From NCBI RefSeq assembly GCF_007741515.1, contig NZ_CP036263.1, positions 5,071,178 through 5,135,177 of the forward strand: a stretch of DNA of 64,000 nucleotides. The letters are read 5' to 3'. Shown here in pieces: positions 54,394 to 63,936 of this stretch. The notes beneath the pieces were generated by a model. The model was not told the DNA's origin, ran no database searches, and saw nothing but the letters and a program-made list of their open reading frames with translations. Position 1 is the stretch's first letter. Each line of letters begins with the position of its first letter. The translations under genes and the position numbers were made by a program. The stretch is from Adhaeretor mobilis (GTDB lineage Bacteria; Planctomycetota; Planctomycetia; Pirellulales; Lacipirellulaceae).

Positions 54394-54861
54394 ATGAGAT
54401 ACGCACCATACGAGCGGCTGCTGCCGCTGGCGATCGTCTGCGCAGCTAGCATGGGTTGCGGGGATTGCGAACCTATCAGCTACGTCAAAGGTAAGGTGAG
54501 TTGCGGCGGCAAGCCGGTACCTGCCGATACTAGAGTCTTCTTCGAACAGGCTGGCAAAGGATATCTCGCCGCCAGGGTCGTCCAAGAGGACGGCACTTAC
54601 GTGCTGAAGCACAAGCGGGCTGAAGAGTACCGGCCAGGTGAGTTCGTTATCTATGTAGGGCCTCCGACGACTTATCTCACGGAAGTAGAGTTCCGAGCGC
54701 TCAAGAAAAAGGTCAACGCCGATTTCCGCAGCCGCGTCGAAAAGCCGCTGCCTTCTCCCGACGGTGTACTACCCGTGAAGTACTACCAGTCGTCGACCAG
54801 CCCGCTTCGTGAAACCGTGAAACAGGGCGACAACGTGATCAATTTCTTGCTCGAAGATTAA
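54394..54861 (+). CDS. Small secreted lipoprotein paired with a lost DUF1559 gene
   Basis: The 155-residue product starts at the ATG at 54394, with GGAGGGCAAGG immediately upstream. The signal PLAIVCAASMGCGDC provides a lipobox-like SMGC. The mature part has ISYVKGKVSCGGKPVPADTR and EDGTYVLKH, a transthyretin-like fold similar in outline to the lipoprotein at 35141. It follows the DUF1559 remnant by 35 bases. The frame is intact, but its partner is not, so it may be on the way to loss. Confidence 0.7.
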   Translation: MRYAPYERLLPLAIVCAASMGCGDCEPISYVKGKVSCGGKPVPADTRVFFEQAGKGYLAARVVQEDGTYVLKHKRAEEYRPGEFVIYVGPPTTYLTEVEFRALKKKVNADFRSRVEKPLPSPDGVLPVKYYQSSTSPLRETVKQGDNVINFLLED

Positions 54862-54970
54862 CGGCGTCGCGAAGCAGACCAATGGGCATCCGGAACGGTG
54901 GCCATGAATTTGCACCCGTGCTGCAATCCTTGTAGATCCGCGAGTCAACGTCTGAGTCATGGCGAAAGCA

Positions 54971-56554
54971 CTATGCGCTCCACGCATTCTTCATAACGTT
55001 CCGGCGTGGCACGAAGGCTAGGACCATCAACAACAGCAAACTGCTACTTGGTTCAGGAACAGAATTGGTTACAGCAAGAGAGTTTAAACTTGCTCCGTAA
55101 CTAGTTTGCCAGGCAGCTAAGTCCGATTCGCTGAGAGGGCTGAATGAATCTCCTCGTTGCCACTGTAAGAAATCAAGCCCATCGAATTCGTCGTCGTAGT
55201 TGAAGTCTGGATGAAGGTTCAGTTTGACCCCAGTAATTTGGCCTTCTCCCAGTGCGCCACCATTCTGGTCTGAGACATAAGATAGGAAGAGATATTTGCT
55301 GCCATCTTCGTCTACAAAAATGTCACTATCGCCGAGAGATACGGGGTCGGCGTAGTCGTCAGGATCAGAACCAATTCCGTTTGCGGTCTCAACTGCGGCG
55401 TGCAACTCTTCAGCAGAGATCACGACATCGAAATAGGCTTGGCCGGTGGAGTCGCGAGCAACTTCCCAGTTTTCAAAATCTGAATCGCTCACATCCAAAA
55501 CAACGCGGTAGAGATCGTCGTATCGGTCAGGTGCACTGGAATTCGCTTCCCTCACGTAAAAGAATATCTCTAACGCGTCGGGAGAGATGAGATTCACACT
55601 CACGTGGTTAAACCGTTCATCATTTCCGTTTGATAGGACACGTTCCCCAGGTAGCGGATTCCTTGGATGAGCAGCAAATTCGGAGGATGCGATGAACGAT
55701 GCGGCCGGCGAATAATAGTCGTCCTGCCCTCCGGGGTTGGCGTCACTGGTCCATAAACTGCTGGGCGTACTTTCGCGCGTCCAAGCTTCGCCAAAGGGAT
55801 TGCCAGCCAGTGGCGCCCAAGGATCAAGCGGATTGGGCGAAGCATTGATAATTCCACGTTTTCCGATGGAATACCAGCTGCCATCGACTTCAAAGGCACG
55901 TTGATAGTCTTCGCCGATCCAAATATCTCGCGTGATATCGTCCACGGTCACGGTCTTTGGGCCGTGACCTGACTCGCCGCCGGCATGTGTGGGATCATTG
56001 AAATTCAGTCCTGAGGCGCTGGTGGTGACAAAGCTCTCGTGCTTTCGTGGCACAGAAGTCCCGCCGGAGGTGGTTGTCGATGGCTGATTCTGGCCGTGGA
56101 AGTACATCACAATCTGCTGATTGGCTTCATCGACATGGACATCAGGGGCCGAGACGTGATCATAGGTATCACGGGTCGAGTCCGCGTCGATATCGAAAAC
56201 CCCGCGTCGATTCCGACCATTGTATTCGCCGCCCAGATCGAATGTTGTCCAGGGACCTTCCAGCGACTGGGCCCATTTCATGCGGATGCGTTCTCCCCCA
56301 TGATTGCCGTAGTACATATAGTAATTCGCATCGGCATCGGCCCGCTCAGCTGGGGGTATCCAGCTTGGCACTCGAATGACCGACGGAAAGGCGGTGTCGT
56401 TTCCATTGTCGGCAATCACTCGGCCATTATCGAGAAGTTCAAAGTCGTAGATCGTTCCTGCGATTGCGGAAGGTGCCTGCACGAACAGTAAGGCTGACAG
56501 CAACATCGCGCAGATCGAAATTGTGGCGGAAGTGAGATTGTTTCTGCTTTTCAT
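54971..56554 (-). CDS. Secreted beta-propeller glycosidase-like protein with PEP-CTERM tail
   Basis: The 527-residue product has a signal peptide (ATISICAMLLSALLFVQAPS) and a domain of about 390 residues with repeated strands such as FPSVIRVPSWIPPAERADAD, NYYMYYGNHGGERIRMKWAQ, SAPDVHVDEANQQIVMYFHG and DSDIFVDEDGSKYLFLSYVS. The spaced acidic residues and MYYxxH patterns resemble five-bladed propellers of the GH43, GH32 or GH117 type, but I cannot assign one family. A dockerin-like unit (DFNYDDEFDGLDFLQWQRGD) and VPEPSSSLLLLMVLAF complete it. It probably acts at the cell surface on a glycan. The gene reads away from the lipoprotein gene. Confidence 0.65.
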   Translation of the reverse strand: MKSRNNLTSATISICAMLLSALLFVQAPSAIAGTIYDFELLDNGRVIADNGNDTAFPSVIRVPSWIPPAERADADANYYMYYGNHGGERIRMKWAQSLEGPWTTFDLGGEYNGRNRRGVFDIDADSTRDTYDHVSAPDVHVDEANQQIVMYFHGQNQPSTTTSGGTSVPRKHESFVTTSASGLNFNDPTHAGGESGHGPKTVTVDDITRDIWIGEDYQRAFEVDGSWYSIGKRGIINASPNPLDPWAPLAGNPFGEAWTRESTPSSLWTSDANPGGQDDYYSPAASFIASSEFAAHPRNPLPGERVLSNGNDERFNHVSVNLISPDALEIFFYVREANSSAPDRYDDLYRVVLDVSDSDFENWEVARDSTGQAYFDVVISAEELHAAVETANGIGSDPDDYADPVSLGDSDIFVDEDGSKYLFLSYVSDQNGGALGEGQITGVKLNLHPDFNYDDEFDGLDFLQWQRGDSFSPLSESDLAAWQTSYGASLNSLAVTNSVPEPSSSLLLLMVLAFVPRRNVMKNAWSA

Positions 56555-56578
56555 GATTAGGGGAATTTCTAAACTGGG

Positions 56579-58408
56579 TTAGCGATGAATTCGCAAGCTA
56601 AGAAAGCAAATGAAAGAGAAGAAAAACAAAGTGAACCCTGTAGGCTCCGGAATCGAAACACTAACAGACGGCGGCGACGCTAGGCTGTGGTCTGTTTGCC
56701 AAGCTAAAAAGTCGGAGCCGTCCGAGTCTCTATCTCCGTCGGCATCTGAGTAACCATTCTGGCCAAAGTCGCCCGTCCATCGCAGGAGATCGTCTGAGTC
56801 GATGTCGCCATCGAGATCGAAGTCAGCGGTACTCGCGTTCGCTGCAAAGCGAATATTGTCGATGAGGCCACGAGTTGCCCGAAGACCTGTGCCAATCCAA
56901 GTGCTCGGATCACTACCAAATTGGGCTGCCGACAACTCAAGGGTGAGAATCGGATCGCCTGCATTCATTGTAGTCTGATTCGTGAGGTCATTTGCGAAAA
57001 GAGAAACTTCGCGATTGCCTAATTCGTCAGGATTCGACCAAGTCAGAGATAACCGATACCACGTATCGACCGCGTAATTAACTCCCGAATCAATCTCGGC
57101 ACCGGTCGCGTCCCTGAGCTTGAACACGCCATCGCTATCGAGCCCAAACCCGACACTTCGTTCGTCGTTGGATACAGAGAACTGACCGTTGTCGTTCGTG
57201 TCTTCGCTCCAACCATAAAGCCGCACCGTCGAGTCTGAGGTTGCGTCGTCATCGTAGTCAGCATTTCCGTCCTGGTCGTGATCCGTGGAATCCCCAGCGA
57301 AAAAGTCGGCAGTCATTGATCTGCCGTAAACGGGAACCAACCCTAGGTTCCCGAACTGCTCACTTCCGCCGCTATCCACATGTCCCGCAGCCTGACCTGC
57401 CACATAGCTCCCACTGGTGACTGTCGAGACGATCAGGTTTTCTGTCGTTCCGGTGGATACCCAGCCAGCCTGCCCGTTGAGCGGGCCTACGTCATAGAGG
57501 GACGGCTCAAATTCGACGTGTTGCCACGAGGGTGACAGTGCGTTGGCAAAGCGTGTTCCAAGCCACAATTGGCTCTTGCCGTCGAGGTGTGTTGTTACAT
57601 CAAAAACTTCGAACTGTGTCGAGTGAATAACTTGGGAGCCAGTCACAGATGCAGCAGTGGCTTGCTGCGCTGCGATAATATCCTCTCGCCCTACTGGAAA
57701 TACTTCTCCGATAAAGAAGGGCATATTTGGCAGATTCAAGTCCGTCCGCACATCGCTGATGAACTGCGTCAAGTTGGACTGATAGGCACCGGGGTTGTTC
57801 GATTCGTATCCGTTGTCGCCCTCCCCCTGGTGCCACGCCATTCCTAATACGTTCACGGTGTCTCCGCGATTTTGTATCACATCAAAGGCTTCACTGACGG
57901 TACTTACAAACAACGAGTACATCTCGTCGCCGTTGGTGTTCCCTTTCTCCCAGTCGGTGCGAAGATTGGTCCCACCGCGAGTTACTTTGACGATCGCGAG
58001 ATCATCTATTCCTTTCCCAGACAATGTTCTTCCGAGGCCAAACTCGGGCCCAAAAGTAGAGCTTGGTGGGGCGAGCGGCAGGAAGTTTCCGCCCGAGTCT
58101 AAGCGGGTACTAGCACCGGTCACATCGGTGTCGTAGTAGAACTCAATGCCAGCGTCCAAAGGGCTTGAAGGAAGTTCGCTAATCGAGGCGCGACCGCTGG
58201 CATTGGACTGGCCAGCCAGCAAGACGACATTCACAGTTTTCGCCTCCGATGCTCCAGCGAACCAGATGGTAAGCAGGGATGCCGTGAGTCCAACAAGCCA
58301 GCGTTGTGCGACAACGGAGCTAGTCACAAACAGCTTTTCAAATCTTCGCCTACAAGAGGCCGAAGAAATTGAGAGACGACTCATGATGTAGTCCACAGTG
58401 TAATACAT
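56579..58408 (-). CDS. Secreted sialate O-acetylesterase-like protein with PEP-CTERM tail
   Basis: The product is about 609 residues, with the start at 58408 or 58384, ahead of a late signal helix (LVGLTASLLTIWFAGASEA). The catalytic domain opens TVNVVLLAGQSNASGRASIS, the SGNH Ser motif of the SASA acetylesterase family, with GMAWHQGEGDNGYESNNPGA as block III. A lectin-like beta domain follows (about 330-530, VNYAVDTWYRLSLTWSNPDE), then a dockerin-like unit (DFDLDGDIDSDDLLRWTGDF) and IPEPTGFTLFFFSFICF. It would remove acetyl groups from a glycan at the cell surface. Confidence 0.8.
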   Translation of the reverse strand: MYYTVDYIMSRLSISSASCRRRFEKLFVTSSVVAQRWLVGLTASLLTIWFAGASEAKTVNVVLLAGQSNASGRASISELPSSPLDAGIEFYYDTDVTGASTRLDSGGNFLPLAPPSSTFGPEFGLGRTLSGKGIDDLAIVKVTRGGTNLRTDWEKGNTNGDEMYSLFVSTVSEAFDVIQNRGDTVNVLGMAWHQGEGDNGYESNNPGAYQSNLTQFISDVRTDLNLPNMPFFIGEVFPVGREDIIAAQQATAASVTGSQVIHSTQFEVFDVTTHLDGKSQLWLGTRFANALSPSWQHVEFEPSLYDVGPLNGQAGWVSTGTTENLIVSTVTSGSYVAGQAAGHVDSGGSEQFGNLGLVPVYGRSMTADFFAGDSTDHDQDGNADYDDDATSDSTVRLYGWSEDTNDNGQFSVSNDERSVGFGLDSDGVFKLRDATGAEIDSGVNYAVDTWYRLSLTWSNPDELGNREVSLFANDLTNQTTMNAGDPILTLELSAAQFGSDPSTWIGTGLRATRGLIDNIRFAANASTADFDLDGDIDSDDLLRWTGDFGQNGYSDADGDRDSDGSDFLAWQTDHSLASPPSVSVSIPEPTGFTLFFFSFICFLSLRIHR

Positions 58409-58449
58409 AGAAGCTTCTTCACTAATGTCCTTGGAACGCACTCTCTGAT

Positions 58450-60846
58450 TTAAGCAGTAAAAGCGAATCTTCCTGAGAGGCAGATGGCCGAAATGGCCAA
58501 CGTGCAGACGAGCAGGCTGGAGGGCTCTGGGACAGCGGTGGAACTCGCTGGCGTTATCTGCGTGCCATACTGATTCTTCCATACAACGAGGTCGTCGCTA
58601 TCCACAACCTTATCGTGGTTCGCATCCCCGTCAGTGATCTGTGCGTTGGAGTTGCCAAAACCTCGTTGCCAAATGAGGAAATCCGTGCCATCGACTTCAC
58701 CGTCTGTGTTAAAATCGGCATTGTCAGCTAGGCTTATATCCAGATCCGACAATGCCAGAATAAAGTCTCGTTCTCCGCCGAGCTTCTCGACGCCATCCTC
58801 GTAAGCCTGCCCAAAAGCATAGACAGACCCAGCCGTGGAGCCCGTACGCAGCCACTCGAATCCCGGGTTGCCGCCATTAGTGAGCCGTAGTGCGTAGCCA
58901 GCCGTCCCTGCGGTTTCCTCCAGGGAAAGTGCAGAATCGAGAACGATTGCTCCAACGTCCGAAGCGATGAGCTCGGGCAGGCTTAATCCGGTCAACACTA
59001 ATTGCGACGTGCCTGGGATGAGTGTGCTCGCTCCGACATCATCGACTTCAAAGATCTCGAGATTGACGAGGATTTCGTTGGGGTCTAAAGAGTTCGGATC
59101 GTAGTCATATCCGAGAAAAATCGTTTTAAGATCGAAAGTCGAATCGACCTGGAACGTTTGGGTCAAAGAGGTTAGGGCATCGTCTCCACTCAAGCCGGGA
59201 TGGTCAGGCGTCGCAGCAATTACATTTGCGACATTCGTTGCGGGGAATAAGTCTCCTGTTAAGACGGTCGCTGTTGGACCCATTCCAGCTGCACCGACTT
59301 TTCCAGCACCAAACACGGTGGAACCCGCTGACAACGGCGAACCCCAAAAGTCCAATCCCCCGTCGTTAGCAATCGGAATTCCGCCAGCACCGTAGGGAGA
59401 ATTTCCGGCGAGCATGTACCCAGCAAGCACACCTCTACCAAACTCCATGTCGATGTCATACGGTTCAGCGCCTGGGGAATAGAGCTGAGGGTTCTGAGTG
59501 AGGGGATTAACCTCCGAAGCTGGCGGAGTGATGTTGTGATAGACATTCGTGTCATACGTGACGTTCGTTCCGTTATCAGCATTGGTGCCTGCGGTCCCGG
59601 AGCTGGCACTGGAAAACACATTGTTGTTGAAAACGGTCTCCAGGGGAGTTCTATCCAGCCTTGGTCCAATGAGCTCCGGAGAGAGTTCTTCTTTGAAATA
59701 ATGCGTGTTGTTGTAGATATTTGTATCCGTCATATCGGAATCGTTCTCGAATCCATAATGATAGGCACCATACAAGTCGTTCACGCTCAGGTTGTAACGG
59801 ATGATCGTGTCCGTCATCGGTTTTTTCATGATGCTCGCAAACCAATGGTTGCCATGCGTGTAGTTATATTGAATGACCGTTCCCTTAGAATAATAGTCGG
59901 CATCAAAGCCACCACGGTCATGGTCTCCCACATCACCCGTGTTGCCGTAGGCTTCGTTAAACTGAAAGACGGTACCGATGGTTTTGAAGTTGTAGAAGCT
60001 ATTCCCGGTGCTATGGCGGCTGCTGTTTGCAGACGTGTTGTATTCAATGACCGCGTAGTCCGTGTCACGCGCCACGAGGGAGTTCCTCCCCGTGTTGCCA
60101 ATCCAGTTGTGAGCCACATACAGATTCTTAATCGCATTGGCCCTGTGCGTGCCGGGGAAATCGTGCGCACGTTCGATATCGGCATTGGCAATGTCAGTAC
60201 TGATACCGACACCGCCGACATAATTAAGGACGTTGTTTGTTATCCGTACATCATTGAAGGTTGTAGCATTGGAAGAAGTCGGTGAAGCTCCATAAAAGTG
60301 GATTCCCCCTCTTTCCTTACCTTCGACCTCGCCATTGATGTGGTGGATATAATTATCTTGAATGTAAATTTGGTTGAGAGCCTTGCCTCGATCTTCTCCG
60401 AGAACGTAGATCCCCATGGATTGAACGTCTTCCTGAGTGCCCCCATTGTTGTTGGTGATTTCAAGATTGCTTACCGTCACGTACTCAGAATTATAGAGAA
60501 GCAGTCCAGCTGACACCGGATCGCCGTTGGCGCGAGTCGGGTGAGGATGAACAACACCGTGATTGTTGATGATTGGCTTGTTCCCCGTGCCATAGGCAGA
60601 GATCGTGATCCTATTCGCAGGCGAGCCGACGCCTCTCGGGGCGAACATACCGGTGAACACTTTGCCTCGCTCCAGCAGGATATTGTCACCTGGAGAAAAA
60701 GTCGCTTGGCGGTAGGTATCGAAATCTGCTTGCGTCGAGATGTAGAAATCGGCACCCCTTGCCAACGGGCCGGGGCATAAGAGGAGTGCAAGCGCGCAGA
60801 GCAGAGCTTGAGGTAGTCGCTCGAAGTGTGTGGTTTTGAATCTCAT
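58450..60846 (-). CDS. Secreted right-handed parallel beta-helix protein with PEP-CTERM tail
   Basis: The 798-residue product has a signal peptide (LPQALLCALALLLCPGPLAR), then the opening FYISTQADFDTYRQATFSPG and NILLERGKVFTGMFAPRGVG, then many beta-helix rungs (VTNNNGG, DVRITNNVLNYVGGVGIST, NLYVAHNWIGNTGRNSLVAR, GTVIQYNYTHGNHWF). A beta domain, a dockerin-like unit (DFNTDGEVDGTDFLIWQRGF) and AVPEPSSLLVCTLAISAICL follow. Such proteins are often polysaccharide lyases or hydrolases; no catalytic residues are certain. It is a paralogue of the protein at 60952, which lacks the tail. Confidence 0.8.
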   Translation of the reverse strand: MRFKTTHFERLPQALLCALALLLCPGPLARGADFYISTQADFDTYRQATFSPGDNILLERGKVFTGMFAPRGVGSPANRITISAYGTGNKPIINNHGVVHPHPTRANGDPVSAGLLLYNSEYVTVSNLEITNNNGGTQEDVQSMGIYVLGEDRGKALNQIYIQDNYIHHINGEVEGKERGGIHFYGASPTSSNATTFNDVRITNNVLNYVGGVGISTDIANADIERAHDFPGTHRANAIKNLYVAHNWIGNTGRNSLVARDTDYAVIEYNTSANSSRHSTGNSFYNFKTIGTVFQFNEAYGNTGDVGDHDRGGFDADYYSKGTVIQYNYTHGNHWFASIMKKPMTDTIIRYNLSVNDLYGAYHYGFENDSDMTDTNIYNNTHYFKEELSPELIGPRLDRTPLETVFNNNVFSSASSGTAGTNADNGTNVTYDTNVYHNITPPASEVNPLTQNPQLYSPGAEPYDIDMEFGRGVLAGYMLAGNSPYGAGGIPIANDGGLDFWGSPLSAGSTVFGAGKVGAAGMGPTATVLTGDLFPATNVANVIAATPDHPGLSGDDALTSLTQTFQVDSTFDLKTIFLGYDYDPNSLDPNEILVNLEIFEVDDVGASTLIPGTSQLVLTGLSLPELIASDVGAIVLDSALSLEETAGTAGYALRLTNGGNPGFEWLRTGSTAGSVYAFGQAYEDGVEKLGGERDFILALSDLDISLADNADFNTDGEVDGTDFLIWQRGFGNSNAQITDGDANHDKVVDSDDLVVWKNQYGTQITPASSTAVPEPSSLLVCTLAISAICLSGRFAFTA

Positions 60847-60951
60847 GTTGGTATCTCAGTAAAGAAAGCTCCGCTCGATTGAGCGTTCGACTTAAGTCGA
60901 ACACTGTTACCTCCAGTGTGGCGATTACATTTCCGCACTTACTATTGGCGA

Positions 60952-62439
60952 CTACGGCTGACGTTCGACAGCTCCCATATCCGCAGAATCAACCCCGACT
61001 CGCGTTCCGAGAATGTCTCTGCCGCCGTTGTTCACTATGGATACTGCTCTGTCGATGCAGGGAGAAGTTTTCCTTAGCTGATATCCTCGGAGGTCGGCCA
61101 TGGTGGTCAAGTCGATGTCTTTGCCAGCCTTTCCCGGCTTGGTGAAGCTGGGATTGACGTTGAGCGGGTCGCCATCTGATTCGTGAGGCGAAAGATTGAA
61201 ATAGTGGTTGTTCTGGAACTTGGTGTTGATCCCATGGGGGTTCTTACCCCAAGTGCCTTTTCCTGCAAAAAAGAACAGATTATTCTCAAATGTCGAATTC
61301 AAGGGTGTCCTGCCTTTGGGGAAAACTTCGACATCAAGTCCCTCACGAACGAAATGTGTGTTGTTGTAGATGTGAATATCTTTTGCCTGCCGCGCGGTCT
61401 CAAAGCCGTAGAAGTAGAGGCCTTCACGTTCGTTCTGACTAATGTTGTAACGAATCACGACATGGCGGTTGCGCCGTTTCATGATCCCACAAAACCACTG
61501 GTTGTCGTGGCTGTAGTTATATTGAATGAAGGTGTTTACACAGTTGTAATCGGCATCGAATCCTCCTCGATCGATCTTGCTCTCCCCAATATTTCCATAG
61601 GCCTCGTTGAATTGGATTTTGATGCCGTTGGTATTAAAGCAAAAAATGCTGTGCCCGGTATCGTAGCGACTACTATTGGCAAGCACGTTGCGCTCGTAGA
61701 TTGCATCTTTACTGCAGCGAGCGATGATATTGTTGCGCCCCGTATGATCAACGTAGTTGCCCGCCACGTACACCTGAGTCCAGAGATGGTGATCGCGCGT
61801 AGACTGCTTCCGGAATTCTATGCGTCCGCAAGAAGAATCGTTTCCAATGCCGACTCCTCCGACGTTGACAATCCGATTGTTGGTGATTCGGAGGTCGTCG
61901 AAAATAGTAGATTTCAAGCTGCGGACGTGGACATGAATCCCCCCTCGTTTCTTGCCAGCGACTTTCCCGTTTACATCGTGGACATGGCAGTCGTCGATGT
62001 AGACATGGCGGCGAATCCCTTCCTCGCCGTTGGCGATCACATAGATACCGTAGAGGTTCCCCTGATCCTTGTCGCTTCCATCGGTATTGGTAATCTCCAA
62101 TCCGCTGACTTCCACGTAAGAACTGTTGGCGAGCAGTAAGCCGGCTTTTTCTTTCCCTCCGGCATCGATCCTCGGGCGTGCGCCCTCTCCCACTGGTTGA
62201 ATACGGATGGGGCCTTCTATTGTGCCATTTCCAGAGGGGGCCAACATGCCGGAAAACTTCCTGCCACGCTCAAGCAAAATCGCATCGCCAGGAAGCAACT
62301 CGACGGCGTTGATCGCATCAAACTCTGCTTGTGTTTGAATTCGATAATCAGTGGCATTGCAGGGCGCACCTTGATCGCAAAATAGCAAGAGAACTACGAG
62401 AAAAAGTGGAAGCGTTAATTTCACGATACGACTCTGCAT
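60952..62439 (-). CDS. Secreted right-handed parallel beta-helix protein
   Basis: The 495-residue protein has a signal peptide (LTLPLFLVVLLLFCDQGAP) and a beta-helix body close to the neighbouring 798-residue protein: YRIQTQAEFDAINAVELLPG, ILLERGRKFSGMLAPSGNGT, GGIHVHVRSLKSTIFDD, RITNNRIVNVGGVGIGND and FNEAYGNIGESKIDRGGFDA. It lacks the dockerin-like unit and PEP-CTERM tail, so it is expected to be soluble or periplasmic rather than surface anchored. The gene lies just upstream of its longer paralogue and just downstream of a sulfatase gene, so the three are probably co-transcribed. Confidence 0.8.
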   Translation of the reverse strand: MQSRIVKLTLPLFLVVLLLFCDQGAPCNATDYRIQTQAEFDAINAVELLPGDAILLERGRKFSGMLAPSGNGTIEGPIRIQPVGEGARPRIDAGGKEKAGLLLANSSYVEVSGLEITNTDGSDKDQGNLYGIYVIANGEEGIRRHVYIDDCHVHDVNGKVAGKKRGGIHVHVRSLKSTIFDDLRITNNRIVNVGGVGIGNDSSCGRIEFRKQSTRDHHLWTQVYVAGNYVDHTGRNNIIARCSKDAIYERNVLANSSRYDTGHSIFCFNTNGIKIQFNEAYGNIGESKIDRGGFDADYNCVNTFIQYNYSHDNQWFCGIMKRRNRHVVIRYNISQNEREGLYFYGFETARQAKDIHIYNNTHFVREGLDVEVFPKGRTPLNSTFENNLFFFAGKGTWGKNPHGINTKFQNNHYFNLSPHESDGDPLNVNPSFTKPGKAGKDIDLTTMADLRGYQLRKTSPCIDRAVSIVNNGGRDILGTRVGVDSADMGAVERQP

Positions 62440-62461
62440 CTGCTACTGGGGAACTGGCGGA

Positions 62462-63889
62462 TCAATAGCGATAGTCCGCGCCATCGCGGCTCAGTTGGCA
62501 GCTCTCCTCGATCTCTGCAAGCTGCTCAGAAAGTTTGCGAAACAACTCAGGTTTCTCGCTGGCGAGATTGTTGGTTTCTTCGGGATCTTGCTTCAAATCA
62601 TAGAGACCGAAGCGGCCTTTTTTTTTCGCTTCTTTGAGCAGTTTGTAATCACCGCTGATGATCGCCTTCCCGTCAATCCCGCTGTAGAGTCTGCGGTAAC
62701 CAAGAAACAGTGGTTTGTCTCGAGCGGTGACGGTGCCGTTGATCACAGGCATGAGATCGATGCCATCAATAGGTCGGTCCTGCTTGCTGGAGAACTTATA
62801 GCCAACGAGCTTTGCAATCGTGGGAAAGTAGTCGACCGTCGAGCAGCGGACCTCTGTCGTCGTTTCTGCCGGAATGACACCGGGCCATTCAGCACATGCC
62901 GGCTCCAGGACGCCGCCTTCGTACATCATATGCTTGTGCCCTTTAAACGGGCCGGCCGAGGCAACGCCCTTTTTGGCAAGTCCATCGGACGGGCCGTTGT
63001 CGCTGCAGAAAAAGACGACGGTATTTTTTTCGATACCCAACGCCCGCAGCTTTGTGCGGAGTCGTCCCACTTGCTCGTCCATGGCCGTGATGCAGCCATA
63101 ATAGTTTTGCCTCGCCTTGCCGAACTTTGCATATCGCTTCTTGTACTCCTCGCCAGCAACGACCGGTTCGTGAGGCGTATGGAACCAGATGGTTGCAAAG
63201 AAAGGATTGCTCTTGTTCTGCTCGATAAAAGGTATCGCGCGGTCCATGATGACTCGGCTATCATCACCTGCTAAGTTCTCGGTGGCTTCCTTCCCATTGT
63301 GCATGTAAGGGAAACCGCCCTTCCAGGGCTCGCCTGACGTGCTTCCCCATTTCTCCCATCCCTCGGGAGTGACCGTTGGGTCCCAGGTCGGCACGGCACT
63401 AGTCGTGGCAAAAAACTCGTCGTAGCCGTGATGCGAGGGAGGCGAGTAAACTCCTCGAGTGGAGACCTCCTCGGACTTCACCCAGCCCATGTGCCATTTG
63501 CCAAAGAAACCGGTTTGGTATCCCCGCTTCTTCAGCATTTCGGCAATGGTGATTTCGCCAACACGCATGCCACCGGTATGCGCAGCAAGTATCCCGAACC
63601 GAAACGGAAAACGTCCGGTTAGGCAGCTCCCGCGCGTTGGAGAGCAAAGCGGAGCGGCCGCATAGAACCGATCGAACCTCACCCCGTTCCGCGCCATGCT
63701 ATCGAGATTCGGCGTTTGGATGTCCGTGTTGCCATTGAAACCGACATCCCCCCACCCCTGATCATCGCTCATGATCAAGATCACGTTGGGGGTGCCCTGC
63801 CCTTCCTCTGCCGCCAATAGCTTGAACGAGCCAAAGCAGAGAGAGCAAATGCTGAAAAAGAACAGAATGGTGTAGCGAGAGTGTTTCAA
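62462..63889 (-). CDS. Secreted arylsulfatase
   Basis: The 475-residue type I sulfatase has a signal peptide (RYTILFFFSICSLCFGSFKL), NVILIMSDDQGWGDVGFNGN, the active-site motif CSPTRG in AAPLCSPTRGSCLTGRFPFR, GKWHMGWVKSEEVSTRGVYS and FFCSDNGPSDGLAKKGVASA. All metal and active-site residues visible to me are in place. It is the most upstream gene of the five secreted minus-strand genes, 22 bases before the beta-helix gene at 60952, and probably the first of an operon. Confidence 0.9.
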   Translation of the reverse strand: MKHSRYTILFFFSICSLCFGSFKLLAAEEGQGTPNVILIMSDDQGWGDVGFNGNTDIQTPNLDSMARNGVRFDRFYAAAPLCSPTRGSCLTGRFPFRFGILAAHTGGMRVGEITIAEMLKKRGYQTGFFGKWHMGWVKSEEVSTRGVYSPPSHHGYDEFFATTSAVPTWDPTVTPEGWEKWGSTSGEPWKGGFPYMHNGKEATENLAGDDSRVIMDRAIPFIEQNKSNPFFATIWFHTPHEPVVAGEEYKKRYAKFGKARQNYYGCITAMDEQVGRLRTKLRALGIEKNTVVFFCSDNGPSDGLAKKGVASAGPFKGHKHMMYEGGVLEPACAEWPGVIPAETTTEVRCSTVDYFPTIAKLVGYKFSSKQDRPIDGIDLMPVINGTVTARDKPLFLGYRRLYSGIDGKAIISGDYKLLKEAKKKGRFGLYDLKQDPEETNNLASEKPELFRKLSEQLAEIEESCQLSRDGADYRY

Positions 63890-63911
63890 AACGTATCGTG
63901 ACTTTCCAAAT

Positions 63912-63936
63912 GTGGTGCGCTGAAACCGCGCACCAC
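63912..63936. promoter_or_regulatory. Perfect hairpin upstream of the last sulfatase gene
   Basis: GTGGTGCGC and GCGCACCAC form a perfect 9-bp stem around a 7-base loop, 23 bases before the sulfatase start on the minus strand. No U run follows on either strand. It could be an operator or a transcript-end signal for a gene beyond the window. A second, weaker pair (GGGACGA and TCGTCCC) lies at about 63959-63987. Confidence 0.35.

Noticed and set aside
59536..60285. Plus-strand 249-residue open frame
   Set aside because: It is antisense to the longer beta-helix gene, for the same reason.
61183..62139. Plus-strand 318-residue open frame with Val/Asp-rich repeats
   Set aside because: It mirrors the repeated rungs of the beta-helix gene on the other strand; the pattern is a by-product of that repeat.
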